Source: an uncultured Collinsella sp.
GTDB lineage: Bacteria; Actinomycetota; Coriobacteriia; Coriobacteriales; Coriobacteriaceae
DNA length: 64,000 nucleotides
Direction of reading: 5' to 3'
Assembly (NCBI GenBank): GCA_900541125.1
Contig: UQIK01000001.1
Coordinates: 124,001 to 188,000, forward strand
In this document: positions 17,084 to 25,698 of the stretch, one piece after another
Numbering within the stretch: position 1 is the first letter of the stretch
Layout of the letters: each line of letters starts with the position of its first letter
Notes under the pieces: model-generated
Seen by the model: only the letters and a program-made list of their open reading frames with translations
What the model was told of the DNA's origin: nothing
Databases searched by the model: none
Program-made: the position numbers and the translations under genes

Positions 17084-18046
17084 ATGCACGCAACTGATTT
17101 TGGCCGCACGCTCATCATCGCCAACCCAGCCGCCCAGTCGGGTGCGGCGCACGAAGTTGCCGAGCGCCTGCAACGCTTTTTGGACATGACTGCACGCGCA
17201 TCCCAGTTTGACTTGGTGCTAACCGAGCGCATGGGACACGCCAAGGAGCTGGCCGCACAGGCCCAGGGCTATCGCACCGTTATCGCCCTTGGCGGCGACG
17301 GCGTGATTCACGAGGTCGTCAACGGGCTTATGACGCAAGAGGAGGACACCCGCCCCGCTCTTGCCATCCTACCCGTGGGCTCTGGCAACGATTTTGCCCA
17401 AACGCTCGGCATCGACGATTTCTCCGGTAAGGATTTTGGCGCGCTGCTCACCTGCGAGCTGCAGCGTCAGGACATCGGGCGCATTCGCTCGTGGAGCCCT
17501 GCGAGCGGCAGCGGCGAGGCTACCGTTGAGTACTACGACCAGACGCTCTCGGTCGGCATCGATGCCGCCATCGGCCTGGGCACCACCGAGCTGCGCAAAA
17601 AGACGGGCCTCGCCGGCGCTCCGCTCTACACCCTATCGGGACTTGAGCAGTTTGGCCTGCGCTATCGCAACTACCCCATGACCATCAGCTTTGATGGCGC
17701 GCCCGCCGAGCGCGTGCGGGCGATCATCATGGCAATTCAGCTGGGTCCTACCTATGGCTCGGGCTATCGCATCTGCCCCGATGCCGACCCCTGCGACGGC
17801 GTACTCGACGTCTGCTACGCCTGCGGCCCCGTTCCGCGTGCGGTTGCCCTGCCTATGTTTCTTTCGGCCAAGGACGGCCACCATACCAAGTTGCCACCGG
17901 TTCGCATGCGCCGATGCCGCCATGCCGAGCTCACTTTTGAGGAGCCCGACTACCCCATCCAGGCCGACGGCGAGCCCGTTGTCGCCTCACGCATCGAGGT
18001 CGACATCCTCGCCGGCGCCCTCCACGTCTGGCATCCCACCCGCTAA
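17084..18046 (+). CDS. Diacylglycerol kinase family lipid kinase
   Basis: A 320-residue member of the DagK/YegS family. It has LIIANPAAQSGAA at the start, the ATP-binding VIALGGDGVIHEVVNGL near residue 70 and LAILPVGSGNDFAQTLGI near residue 95. These are the defining motifs of the catalytic domain. The C-terminal half is the beta-sandwich with IQADGEP. It probably phosphorylates diacylglycerol or a related lipid to return it to phospholipid synthesis. GGGAG precedes ATG 17084. It lies 88 bases after the ClC gene in the same direction, perhaps in one transcript. Confidence 0.9.
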   Translation: MHATDFGRTLIIANPAAQSGAAHEVAERLQRFLDMTARASQFDLVLTERMGHAKELAAQAQGYRTVIALGGDGVIHEVVNGLMTQEEDTRPALAILPVGSGNDFAQTLGIDDFSGKDFGALLTCELQRQDIGRIRSWSPASGSGEATVEYYDQTLSVGIDAAIGLGTTELRKKTGLAGAPLYTLSGLEQFGLRYRNYPMTISFDGAPAERVRAIIMAIQLGPTYGSGYRICPDADPCDGVLDVCYACGPVPRAVALPMFLSAKDGHHTKLPPVRMRRCRHAELTFEEPDYPIQADGEPVVASRIEVDILAGALHVWHPTR

Positions 18047-18053
18047 CCCCACC

Positions 18054-18124
18054 TAAGTTGCGGTGAAATAGGGACTGTTTATGCATCTAAAGCCGCAAAA
18101 CAGTCCCTATTTCACCGCAACTTA
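18054..18124. repeat. Family 1 palindromic repeat, copy 2
   Basis: A perfect inverted repeat, again 27 + 17 + 27 nt (18054-18080, 18098-18124). The outer arm TAAGTTGCGGTGAAATAG is identical to copy 1; the inner arm GGGACTGTTT is different yet exactly complementary to its partner. It begins 8 bases after the lipid kinase stop and ends 10 bases before the stop of the convergent release-factor-like gene. Confidence 0.92.
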
Positions 18125-18133
18125 TTGATAAGA

Positions 18134-18514
18134 TCATTCCTCCCCGCCCAGCTTGCGACGGTTGGCCTTTTTAATGGCGTTGAAGTGCTTGTCGTTGAGC
18201 CTGCGCTGGCGAGAGCGCTGAGGCACCTTGGTCTTTACGCGTCGGCGCGGTGGACGCCCGCGACGCTCAAGCTCAGCGCGCAGCTTGCGCAGGCAGCTCG
18301 CGCGATTCTGAAACTGGCTGCGACTCTCACGCGCCGTCACGACAATCCCCGAAGGGATATGTTTCATGCGTACCGCCGAGTCCGTCGTGTTCACGCCCTG
18401 TCCGCCCGGAACCGTCGCGCGAAACACCTGCACCTCGCAATCGCGCGCCAACTCCTCGACCGACATCTCGGCATAGCGCGCATACTCGCGCCATCCCATC
18501 TTGTTCTCATCCAT
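18134..18514 (-). CDS. RF-1 domain protein (ArfB-like peptide release/rescue factor)
   Basis: A 126-residue protein with one class I release-factor domain: [16 protein letters not shown] holds the GGQ catalytic motif, followed by [20 protein letters not shown]. It lacks the codon-recognition domains of PrfA/PrfB. The tail of about 40 residues is very basic (RRRVKTK, RQRRL, KKANRRK), as expected for a factor that reads the empty mRNA channel. It would hydrolyse peptidyl-tRNA on stalled ribosomes. GGGGAGG precedes ATG 18514. Confidence 0.88.
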   Translation of the reverse strand: MDENKMGWREYARYAEMSVEELARDCEVQVFRATVPGGQGVNTTDSAVRMKHIPSGIVVTARESRSQFQNRASCLRKLRAELERRGRPPRRRVKTKVPQRSRQRRLNDKHFNAIKKANRRKLGGEE

Positions 18515-18532
18515 ATCAACACCTCCCCTCAT

Positions 18533-18568
18533 AAAAAATGTGACAAAGGGAAAGTCCCTTTGTCACAT
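18533..18568 (-). terminator. Terminator of xpt
   Basis: ATGTGACAAAGGGA pairs with TCCCTTTGTCACAT around a short loop and is followed on the minus strand by TTTTTT. It lies 28 bases after the xpt stop and just before the next gene in the same direction. Confidence 0.9.
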
Positions 18569-18595
18569 CGCATACCAATCGCTTGTGTTGCGCGC

Positions 18596-19174
18596 TTAGG
18601 CGAAGGTGATCTCGCCGGTATCGCAGTCCATATCGGCGATACGGGCTAGGCTTTCAACGCGGAAGCCGCGCTCGCGGAGCTTATCGCCACCGCCCTGGAA
18701 GCCCTTCTCCACCGCAATGCCAATGCCGGATACCTCGGCACCCGCAGCCTCGCAGATCTTGATAAGGCCCTCGAGCGCACAGCCGTTGGCCAGGAAGTCG
18801 TCGATAATCAGGACCTTGTCGCCCTCGGACAGGAAGCGCTTGCCGACGATGACCGGGTACTCCTTCTGCTTGGTAAAGGAGTAGATGGTCGTGGCATACT
18901 GCTCGCCGTCGAGGTTGATGGACTGTGCCTTCTTGGCAAAGACCACCGGCACGCCGCCAAAATGCTGGGCCGCAATGCAAGCCATGCCAATGCCCGAAGC
19001 CTCGATCGTCAGGATCTTGTTGATCTCGACACCCTCGAACAGACGGGCCCACTCGGCGCCCATATGGTCGAACAGCTCAACGTCGCACTGGTGGTTGAGG
19101 AAGGCATCAACCTTAAGGACGTTACCGGCCTTTACGATGCCGTCATGGCGAATACGATCCTCAAGCTCCTGCAT
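18596..19174 (-). CDS. xpt: Xanthine phosphoribosyltransferase Xpt
   Basis: A 192-residue purine salvage enzyme that joins xanthine and PRPP to form XMP. The N-terminus [19 protein letters not shown] and the PRPP loop [18 protein letters not shown] are typical of Xpt, as is the length. [21 protein letters not shown] is the other conserved strand-helix. AAGGGG lies seven bases upstream of the ATG. Gram-positive xpt genes are often under a purine riboswitch; none is seen upstream here. Confidence 0.94.
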   Translation of the reverse strand: MQELEDRIRHDGIVKAGNVLKVDAFLNHQCDVELFDHMGAEWARLFEGVEINKILTIEASGIGMACIAAQHFGGVPVVFAKKAQSINLDGEQYATTIYSFTKQKEYPVIVGKRFLSEGDKVLIIDDFLANGCALEGLIKICEAAGAEVSGIGIAVEKGFQGGGDKLRERGFRVESLARIADMDCDTGEITFA

Positions 19175-19334
19175 GGCGCAACCCCTTCTCGCGGCAACGA
19201 TACCGCGCGATTAATAAACGTTGTTCGATAGTCTACCACGGACCGACCCCCGCCCGCCCCACAAGCCGCATCGCACCATAAAGCTGCAAGACCAGTAGAT
19301 AGGCCCGATTCGTGGCAGACAGCCTCCCAACACG

Positions 19335-20639
19335 CTAATGCCGGGTGCGCGTCCTCACCAAACGTACCAATGTGAGCGCAAAGCCCACGGTAGCAACGGC
19401 CATCAGCACGTAGAATACCAAACGGAAGCCAAAGAGGAACACGTCCGGACGACCCGCCACATAGCTCGTGACCGTCTTGCCCATCGCCGCGCTCGTCTGT
19501 CCATACAGGATGCGCGACGCCGCCGTAATACCCAGCGCTATGCCCGCATAGCGCGCCAAGCTGCTCAAGCTGCCCGCAAAGCCAAGCGCCTCACGCGGAG
19601 CCGAACCCATATACAGCGAATTATTGGGACTCTGGAAGATCGACGTGCCGCACGACATAAACGCGACGCAGCACACAATCATCAAGATGGAAGAGTGCTC
19701 GTCAAGCGTGCTCACCGCAAAGAGACCGCACACGTACACGCCCAGGCCAACGGCCGTGGGCGCTTCACAACCAACACGGTCGGACACCGAGCCCGAAAGC
19801 GGGCCCACAAAGGCATTCACGACCGGCATCGCCAAAAACAACAGGCCGGAGATATCGGAGCTAAAGCCGTGGGCATCCTGAAAGTAGAACGGCAGCACAA
19901 ACTCGGAGGCACCGATACCCACGAACACGATAAGCATGCAAGCCAGGTTAATCGTGAAAGCCGAGCTCGCAAAGCAGCGACGCGCCGCCTCTGTCAACGG
20001 CATAGGGCGTTCGCCAGCCTCCGGCTTCACATGCGGCAGCGTATAGAGTCCCACGATAAACGAGATTACGCCAATGGGCAGATTGATAAGGAAGATGCTC
20101 TCCCAGGGAAAGCTCGCCACCAGCACGCCGCCGAGCACGGGGCCGCACATCATGCCAAGAGCCACAAAGGTCGCCAGAATGCCCATGGCACGGCCGCGCT
20201 CACGCGCCGGAAACGACTCGGTGATGATGCCCATATTGTTGGCCATCGCGGCGGCACAGCCAATGCCCTGCACGAAACGCGCCAAGATAAGCACCTCGAG
20301 CGAAGCCGAAAGCCCGCAAAGCAACGAGCCACCCGTAAAGACGATTACACCAAGCTGGAACACATTCACCTTGCCGCGCACATCGCCCAAGCGGCCAAAC
20401 GGCAGCATGGCGACGCACGTCGCGAGCAGATACACCGAGCTCACGAGCTGAATGCGGTCGAGACCCACCCCCAGCTCCTTTTGCATCACTGGGAGCGCCA
20501 CCGTCACGATGCTCGCATCCAGACACGCCATAAAGGTCATGACGAGCACGGTGAACAGAATCGCCCATTTATTCTTACCGTGGGTGTCGCCCTCTAGGGC
20601 AATGTGTTCGCGGCGCAGCTGCTCGGCAGTTTTCTCCAT
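19335..20639 (-). CDS. MFS transporter, DHA2/EmrB-like drug efflux type
   Basis: A 434-residue major facilitator with about 12 or more membrane segments. MTFMACLDASIVTVALPVMQKEL at the first helix (D and A-L-P) is the DHA2 pattern, and PFGRLGDVRGK in loop 2-3 is the MFS motif A. GPVLGGVLV matches the antiporter motif C. These suggest proton-coupled export of a drug or metabolite. AAAGGA is upstream of ATG 20639. It follows metY on the same strand but behind a strong terminator, so it is probably expressed separately. Confidence 0.88.
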   Translation of the reverse strand: MEKTAEQLRREHIALEGDTHGKNKWAILFTVLVMTFMACLDASIVTVALPVMQKELGVGLDRIQLVSSVYLLATCVAMLPFGRLGDVRGKVNVFQLGVIVFTGGSLLCGLSASLEVLILARFVQGIGCAAAMANNMGIITESFPARERGRAMGILATFVALGMMCGPVLGGVLVASFPWESIFLINLPIGVISFIVGLYTLPHVKPEAGERPMPLTEAARRCFASSAFTINLACMLIVFVGIGASEFVLPFYFQDAHGFSSDISGLLFLAMPVVNAFVGPLSGSVSDRVGCEAPTAVGLGVYVCGLFAVSTLDEHSSILMIVCCVAFMSCGTSIFQSPNNSLYMGSAPREALGFAGSLSSLARYAGIALGITAASRILYGQTSAAMGKTVTSYVAGRPDVFLFGFRLVFYVLMAVATVGFALTLVRLVRTRTRH

Positions 20640-20664
20640 GTATATCCTTTCTATCGTGCAACGC

Positions 20665-20710
20665 AAAAACGGGACCCCAATCGCCTACAAACGGACACGA
20701 TCGGGGTCCC
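20665..20710 (-). terminator. Terminator of metY
   Basis: On the minus strand GGGACCCCGATCG pairs with CGATTGGGGTCCC around a 14-base loop and is followed by GTTTTTG. It lies 70 bases after the metY stop. Confidence 0.85.
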
Positions 20711-20780
20711 GCCTACGGAATCGGAACTATGAGGACGTCGTCAGCCGAAAAGCCGTCCCACGCCTCGCACGCACGCTAGC

Positions 20781-22064
20781 CTAGCACTGCTCGAGTGCCT
20801 GCTCAAGGTCGGCAATCAGATCGGCCGTGTCCTCGAGGCCGCACGACAAGCGCACCATGTCGGCGGAAATGCCACAGGCAATGAGTTCCTCATCGTTCAT
20901 CTGGCGATGCGTGGCATTAGCGGGATGCAGGCAGCAAGTGCGGGCGTCGGCCACGTGTGTGGCGATCTGGGCGAGCTTGAGGCTCTTCATAAAGGTCTCG
21001 GCCGCCGCACGGCCACCGTTAAAGCCAAAGCTCACGACGCCGCAGGTACCGTTGGGCATGTACTTCTGAGCCAGGTCATAGTACTTGTCGCCCTCCAAAC
21101 CCGGATAGCTAACGAAGCGCACCTTGGGATGGCTCTGCAGGAACTTGGCAACGGCCAGGCCATTCTCGCAATGACGCGGCATGCGCACATGCAGGCTCTC
21201 GAGCGAGCTGTTCAAGAAGAACGCCGCCTGCGGGTTCTGCATGGGGCCGAGGTCGCGCATGAGCTGAGCGGTTGCCTTGGTAATGAAGGCGCCCTCGCGA
21301 CCGAACTTCTCGGCATACGTCACGCCGTGGTAGCTCTCGTCGGGCGTGGTGAGACCCGGGAACTTGTCCGCATGGGCCATCCAGTCAAACTGGCCGTGGT
21401 CGACGATTACGCCGCCCAGGTAGGCAGCATGTCCATCCATGTACTTGGTGGTGGAGTGCGTAACGATGTCGGCGCCCCACTCAAAGGGACGGCACATCAC
21501 GGGCGTCGGGAAGGTGTTGTCGACCATCAGCGGCACGCCGTGGTCATGTGCGGCCTTGGCAAAGCGCTCAATATCGAGCACGGCAAGGGCGGGGTTGGCG
21601 ATCGTCTCGCCAAAGACGAGCTTGGTATTGGGCTCAAAGGCTGCCTCGAGCTCCTCATCGGTGCAGTCGGGGGCAACGAACGTGCAGGTCAGACCCATGC
21701 GCTCCATGGTATGGGCGAGCAGGTTGTACGTGCCGCCATAAATGGCAGAGCTCGCGACCACGTGATCGCCGGCACCGGCCACGTTAAAGATCGCGAGGAA
21801 GTTCGCGGCCATGCCCGAGCTCGTGAGCATCGCAGCGGTACCGCCCTCCATCTCGCAGATCTTGGCGGCAACCAGGTCACACGTGGGATTCTGCAGACGG
21901 CTATAGAAGTAGCCCGACTCCTCCAGATCAAAAAGCTTGCCCATGTGCTCGGACGTGTCGTACTTCCACGTGGTTGACTGGTAGATAGGCACCTGACGCG
22001 GCTCTGCATCACCCGGGCGATAACCGCCCTGAACACACGTCGTACCGATAGTCTGCTCGCTCAT
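20781..22064 (-). CDS. metY: O-acetylhomoserine sulfhydrylase family enzyme
   Basis: A 427-residue PLP enzyme of the Cys/Met metabolism family. It shows GYRPGDAEPRQVPIYQSTTW, YSRLQNPT, the lysine motif HSTTKYMDGH (about residue 205) that carries PLP, and the C-terminal VADARTCCLHPANATHRQ with RLSCGLED. The length and the long C-terminal half fit O-acetylhomoserine sulfhydrylase (MetY), which makes homocysteine from sulfide. A methionine gamma-lyase is a less likely alternative. CAAGGGAG precedes the ATG. Confidence 0.9.
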   Translation of the reverse strand: MSEQTIGTTCVQGGYRPGDAEPRQVPIYQSTTWKYDTSEHMGKLFDLEESGYFYSRLQNPTCDLVAAKICEMEGGTAAMLTSSGMAANFLAIFNVAGAGDHVVASSAIYGGTYNLLAHTMERMGLTCTFVAPDCTDEELEAAFEPNTKLVFGETIANPALAVLDIERFAKAAHDHGVPLMVDNTFPTPVMCRPFEWGADIVTHSTTKYMDGHAAYLGGVIVDHGQFDWMAHADKFPGLTTPDESYHGVTYAEKFGREGAFITKATAQLMRDLGPMQNPQAAFFLNSSLESLHVRMPRHCENGLAVAKFLQSHPKVRFVSYPGLEGDKYYDLAQKYMPNGTCGVVSFGFNGGRAAAETFMKSLKLAQIATHVADARTCCLHPANATHRQMNDEELIACGISADMVRLSCGLEDTADLIADLEQALEQC

Positions 22065-22249
22065 ATCTAGCTCCCTTGCCTGGGTTACGTTTTATTCGGT
22101 TCACGATACCGCTACCCCGCACCCCTCTCAACCCATCCCCAAGGTAGGTTATGGGACAAATTGATCAGGGGTATTTATCTCAAGCCTTGGGCATTTGCTC
22201 GATAGATAAAAACGAGGCATACATGAAGCTCTCGATGATTACATGCCCC

Positions 22250-22281
22250 GTCACGGGTACCATAGGCGGGTACACCGTGAC
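22250..22281 (+). promoter_or_regulatory. Dyad just upstream of the C_GCAxxG_C_C gene
   Basis: GTCACGG and CCGTGAC enclose 18 bases that themselves contain GTAC on both sides. The right arm ends two bases before the AAGGAG ribosome-binding site. It may be an operator of MerR-like geometry or an RNA hairpin affecting initiation. Confidence 0.4.
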
Positions 22282-22294
22282 CAAGGAGACAACG

Positions 22295-22741
22295 ATGAAG
22301 CAAATCGATACGGCCCAGCTTGACATCACCGCCTGTCAGGCTCAAGCTGCCGAATACCACGCCCGTGGCTTTAACTGCGCCCAGGCCGTCGCCTGCACGC
22401 TCGCGCCCGCCGTCGGGCTCGACCCCCAGGTCGCCTTTACCCTCACCGAGGGCTTTGGCGCCGGCATGGGCGGCACGACCGAAACTTGCGGCGCCATCTC
22501 GGGCGCCGTGGCCATCATGGGCTTTGTAATGAGCGACGGCATGGAAAACCCTAAGACCAAGGGCCAGACCTACAAGCTGTCGCGCGAAATCGCCAAGCGT
22601 TTTGACGAGAAGAACACGACGACCGTCTGCGGCACGCTCAAGGGCATCGGATCGGATAAAGGCCCGCTCCGCAGCTGTCCCGGCTGCATCGACGATGCCG
22701 TCGAGATCGCTTGCGACATACTAAAGCAGCTCGCCGAGTAA
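22295..22741 (+). CDS. C_GCAxxG_C_C family redox protein
   Basis: A 148-residue protein with the pattern that names the family: FNCAQAV (C35 region), ETCGAISGAV (GCAxxG-like, here CGAISG) and, near the end, SCPGCIDDAVEIACD. Conserved cysteines point to metal or cluster binding, possibly with a redox role; the biochemical function is unknown. The ATG at 22295 follows AAGGAG at six bases, whereas reading further upstream would cross the dyad at 22250-22281. It stands alone, convergent with yigZ. Confidence 0.85.
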   Translation: MKQIDTAQLDITACQAQAAEYHARGFNCAQAVACTLAPAVGLDPQVAFTLTEGFGAGMGGTTETCGAISGAVAIMGFVMSDGMENPKTKGQTYKLSREIAKRFDEKNTTTVCGTLKGIGSDKGPLRSCPGCIDDAVEIACDILKQLAE

Positions 22742-22758
22742 ACGACACCAACATAAAA

Positions 22759-22805
22759 CGACGGCCGGCACGCTTGGGATCCATCCAAAAGCACGCCGGC
22801 CGTCG
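22759..22805. terminator. Bidirectional terminator hairpin
   Basis: CGACGGCCGGC (22759-22769) pairs with GCCGGCCGTCG (22795-22805). It lies between convergent genes, 18 bases after one stop and 4 bases before the other. Confidence 0.75.
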
Positions 22806-22808
22806 CCG

Positions 22809-23447
22809 TTAGAACTCGGCAAATTCGGGAGCGCCGACCTCAATCTCCTCGCGCCCCGCCATAAGCTCGCGCATCTTAGCGCAAAACGGCTCCTGCTCCC
22901 CCGCCTTAAACACCAAATGAAGTGTCACGGCATCCGCGTAATCGGTATCAGAAACCTTGGCACCCGAATCCTGCGTCAAACGAAGCACCTGCTCATACTG
23001 CGGATAGGCCACATGCACGTCAACCGGCACGACGCTTGTCATCTCAACGATCTGCCCTGCCTCCTGAGCCGCGGCCACCGCCGCCTGCGTCGCCGCAGTA
23101 TAGGCGCGTACCAAGCCACCGGGCCCTAACAGCGTACCGCCAAAATAGCGCGTCACCACGCAGCAAACATTTTTGAGCCCCGCACCGCGCAGCACCTCGA
23201 GCGTCGGCATACCACTCGTGCGGCTCGGCTCGCCGTCATCGCTCTGACGCTCACGTCCATCGACCAAAATCCACGCGGGAACATTGTGTCGAGCGTCGTA
23301 ATGACGTTTTCGAATGGTCTCGATAAAGGCATTCGCCTCATCCTCGGACTCAATATGGACTAGCTGGGCAATAAACCGGCTCTTGCGGTCAACGAACTCG
23401 CCCGTAGCCTCAATATTCGATTGCAGGGTAAAATAGCTGTCCAACAA
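22809..23447 (-). CDS. yigZ: YigZ/IMPACT family protein
   Basis: A 212-residue protein. Residues about 15-120 are the IMPACT N-terminal domain with SRFIAQLVHIESEDEA, RHNVPAWILVDG, SDDGEPSRTSGMPTLEVL and CVVTRYFGGTLLGPGGLVRAY, all highly typical. The C-terminal DUF1949 domain occupies about residues 140-205. The start is a TTG (two TTG codons in a row at 23445-23447 and 23442-23444) behind GAGGGG; no ATG is available near the domain start. Its molecular role in bacteria is not settled. Confidence 0.9.
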   Translation of the reverse strand: MLDSYFTLQSNIEATGEFVDRKSRFIAQLVHIESEDEANAFIETIRKRHYDARHNVPAWILVDGRERQSDDGEPSRTSGMPTLEVLRGAGLKNVCCVVTRYFGGTLLGPGGLVRAYTAATQAAVAAAQEAGQIVEMTSVVPVDVHVAYPQYEQVLRLTQDSGAKVSDTDYADAVTLHLVFKAGEQEPFCAKMRELMAGREEIEVGAPEFAEF

Positions 23448-23530
23448 AGCCCCTCAACAGAATAAAGCGCAGCAACAAACAGCCTCAATAATACGGCAAA
23501 GGCCGTACCGATTGTCAGGGTAACAAAAAT

Positions 23531-23891
23531 GCCAAGTGGGCCTATAAGCCGGGTTCTGTCGTGAACGGTCATTTATCTTGTCTGCACGTTACCGTGCAGC
23601 TCCACGCACGCTACCCGAACGCGGACCGGGCCGGCCCATAGCGTTCCTATTCGCGCTTGCTCCGGATGGGGCTTGCCAAGCCGCCGTGTTGCCACGACGC
23701 TGGTGGTCTCTTACACCACCGTTTCAGCTTTTCCCTTTACGCCTTGCGGCGCAGGTGGGAGTCTTCTTTTCTGCGGCGCTTTCCGTCGGATCACTCCGCC
23801 CGGCCGTTAGCCGGCATCCTGCCCTCTGGAGCCCGGACTTTCCTCACGCGTGCTGCAAGCAGCACATCGCGCGACCGTCTGGCCCACTCAG
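23531..23891 (-). ncRNA. rnpB: RNase P RNA (bacterial type A)
   Basis: The catalytic RNA that trims tRNA 5' leaders. On the minus strand the 5' end GAGUGGGCC pairs with the 3' end GGCCCACUU (helix P1). The universally conserved P4 strand GAGGAAAGUCCGGGCUCC is present near 23850, as are CAGGGUGCC-like GGGCAGGAUGCCGGCUAACG, GUAAAGGGAAAAGCUGAAACG and the 3' part GACAGAACCCGGCUUAUAGG. Open frames overlapping this region are not genes. Length about 360 nt fits type A. Confidence 0.96.
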
Positions 23892-23900
23892 CAGTGCAAG

Positions 23901-23930
23901 AGTGTAGCACACCGTCACCACAGGCAATGG
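23901..23930 (-). promoter_or_regulatory. rnpB promoter (extended -10)
   Basis: The minus strand carries TGCTACACT, an extended -10 box, with TACACT at 23906-23901, placing the start of transcription at the 5' end of the P1 helix about seven to ten bases later. A TTGCCT lies 15 bases further upstream as a poor -35. Confidence 0.55.
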
Positions 23931-24047
23931 CACAACACAAGCGTTCGACACGATAAACCAAGAACCACGCCATGCAGTACAATAGGGTTGTCGATGGGCA
24001 ACGTCGTCAGTCGAGACGCGACCGCGCTCCGCACCCCTCCGTCTACT

Positions 24048-24101
24048 CGGTGCGTTCCCGCCTCCTCCCCGAGGCGGGATGTCGGCATTTTTCACGCACC
24101 G
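24048..24101. other. Nested stem-loop between rpsA and rnpB
   Basis: An outer pair CGGTGCGT/ACGCACCG (24048-24055, 24094-24101) encloses a 9-bp hairpin TCCCGCCTC/GAGGCGGGA (24056-24064, 24071-24079). It lies in a gap of about 270 bases between the rpsA terminator and the rnpB promoter that otherwise shows nothing. It could be the end of an untranslated RNA or an upstream element of rnpB; its role is unknown. Confidence 0.5.
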
Positions 24102-24158
24102 ACAACCCAATAGCCTGTGGATGGCATGAGCAGCATCGTGCATCTCGGCGCCAAATGC

Positions 24159-24192
24159 AAAAAGGGACCCGTCCATTACGGACGGGTCCCTT
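24159..24192 (-). terminator. Terminator of rpsA
   Basis: AAGGGACCCGTCC pairs with GGACGGGTCCCTT around a five-base loop and is followed on the minus strand by TTTTTG, 25 bases past the rpsA stop. Confidence 0.92.
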
Positions 24193-24216
24193 AAAACAAG
24201 TGATCGTCAAACCGAT

Positions 24217-25383
24217 TTACTCGGCGTCGGTCTCCTCGTCCTTCTTCTCGGAAGGAAGCGGGGTAACCTCGATCTCGACGCCCAGAGTCTCAGCAGCGGA
24301 CTTCATGGACAGGGAGATACGACGACGGTCGAGGTCGATCTCCATGACCTTGACCTGAACCTTGTCGCCCACGTGGGTGACCTGAGAAGGCTGATCGACG
24401 TGCTTGTTGGCCATCTCGGAGATGTGAACCAGGCCCTCGATGCCCTCGCCCAGGTCGACGAAAGCGCCGAACGGGACAAGCTTGGTCACAGTGCCCTCGA
24501 CGATAGCGCCGACGGGGTACTTCTTGACCAGTGCACGCCACGGATCCTCGGTGGTCTGCTTGAGACCCAGGGAGATGCGCTCGCGGTTGAGATCGACGTC
24601 GAGAACCTCGACCTCGACCTCCTGGCCGACCTTGACAACCTCGGAAGGATGGTTGACGTGGTTCCAGGAGAGCTCGGAGATGTGGATGAGGCCGTCGATA
24701 CCGCCGAGGTCGACGAAGGCGCCGAAGTCGACGATGGAGGAAACGGTGCCCTGGAGACGCATGCCAGACTTGAGCTTGGACAGGATCTCGGAGCGCTCGG
24801 CCTTACGGGACTCCTCGAGCACGACGCGACGGGAGAGGACGACGTTGTTGCGGTTGCGGTCCATCTCGATGACGCGAGCCTCGATGCGGGTGCCCATGTA
24901 GGAGGTGAGGTCCTTGACACGACGGAGGTCGACGAGGGAAGCGGGCAGGAAGCCACGCAGGCCGATGTCGAGGATCAGGCCGCCCTTGACAACCTCGATA
25001 ACCTCGCCCTCGACGTTCTCGCCGGAGTTGAACTTCTCCTCGATGCGGTTCCAAGCACGCTCGTACTCGGCACGCTTCTTGGACAGGACCAGACGACCGT
25101 CCTTGTCCTCCTTCTGGAGAACCAGAGCCTCGATGGGATCACCGAGTGCAACGATGTCTGCAGGGTTAGCGTCCTTGCGGATGGACAGCTCGCGGACCGG
25201 GATAACGCCCTCGGACTTGAATCCGATGTCAACGAGCACCTCGTCATGCTCGATCTTAACGACAGTGCCGTTAACGAGATCGCCCTCATCAAAGTCGGTA
25301 ATCGTACCGTCGATGAGGTTGTTCATCTCCTCCTCATTGACATCGTCAAGAGAGAAAATGGACGAGTTCTGAATCTCACTCAA
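24217..25383 (-). CDS. rpsA: 30S ribosomal protein S1
   Basis: A 388-residue protein with four S1 RNA-binding repeats at about residues 30-105, 120-190, 205-275 and 290-360. Each has the G-x-V...F-G-A-F-V-D-(L)-G core (for example VDFGAFVDLGGIDGLIHISELSW and VPFGAFVDLGEGIEGLVHISEM). It helps recruit mRNA to the ribosome. E. coli S1 has six repeats and 557 residues; four is usual in actinobacteria and Gram-positives. A short acidic, charged tail (PSEKKDEETDAE) ends it. GAAAGGGG lies before the ATG. Confidence 0.95.
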   Translation of the reverse strand: MSEIQNSSIFSLDDVNEEEMNNLIDGTITDFDEGDLVNGTVVKIEHDEVLVDIGFKSEGVIPVRELSIRKDANPADIVALGDPIEALVLQKEDKDGRLVLSKKRAEYERAWNRIEEKFNSGENVEGEVIEVVKGGLILDIGLRGFLPASLVDLRRVKDLTSYMGTRIEARVIEMDRNRNNVVLSRRVVLEESRKAERSEILSKLKSGMRLQGTVSSIVDFGAFVDLGGIDGLIHISELSWNHVNHPSEVVKVGQEVEVEVLDVDLNRERISLGLKQTTEDPWRALVKKYPVGAIVEGTVTKLVPFGAFVDLGEGIEGLVHISEMANKHVDQPSQVTHVGDKVQVKVMEIDLDRRRISLSMKSAAETLGVEIEVTPLPSEKKDEETDAE

Positions 25384-25698
25384 AGGTGGACCCCTTTCGA
25401 ACTACGGGGCCCCGATTGCTAGGACCTACAGAAGGGTGCGACAAGCACACAACGTTTAGGAACACTCGGGAGCCGACAGATACTAATGTGACGCTTATGC
25501 AATCACGTTCGTATAGGTTACGGGGAAATGAGTTCGATTTCAAGCGTGAACTGCGATTTTTTACTCGTGTGGAGACTTTTTCGTAATCTTATGAACACAC
25601 GTCTCCACAACTTGACGATAACCAGCCAGGCATTTGGCTTTGGGGTAAAGTATCCGGAGCCAACGACTCTAGATCAAATTTACGAGAAAGGTGCCCGC
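25384..25698. other. Gap between divergent rpsA and HAD genes
   Basis: About 315 bases that must hold the two divergent promoters. An open frame continues upstream of the HAD gene to 25528, but it has no ribosome-binding site and the HAD fold begins at 25699. I see no conserved structure or repeat here. Confidence 0.5.

Noticed and set aside
19175..19334. Purine riboswitch upstream of xpt
   Set aside because: Xpt genes often have one, but the conserved loop sequences and pseudoknot pairing strings are not present in the 160 bases upstream on the minus strand.
22065..22150. SAM riboswitch upstream of metY
   Set aside because: The leader is short and no SAM-I/II/IV consensus strings are visible.
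23578..23907. Open frames across the RNase P RNA
   Set aside because: They lie inside rnpB, whose conserved core is unmistakable.
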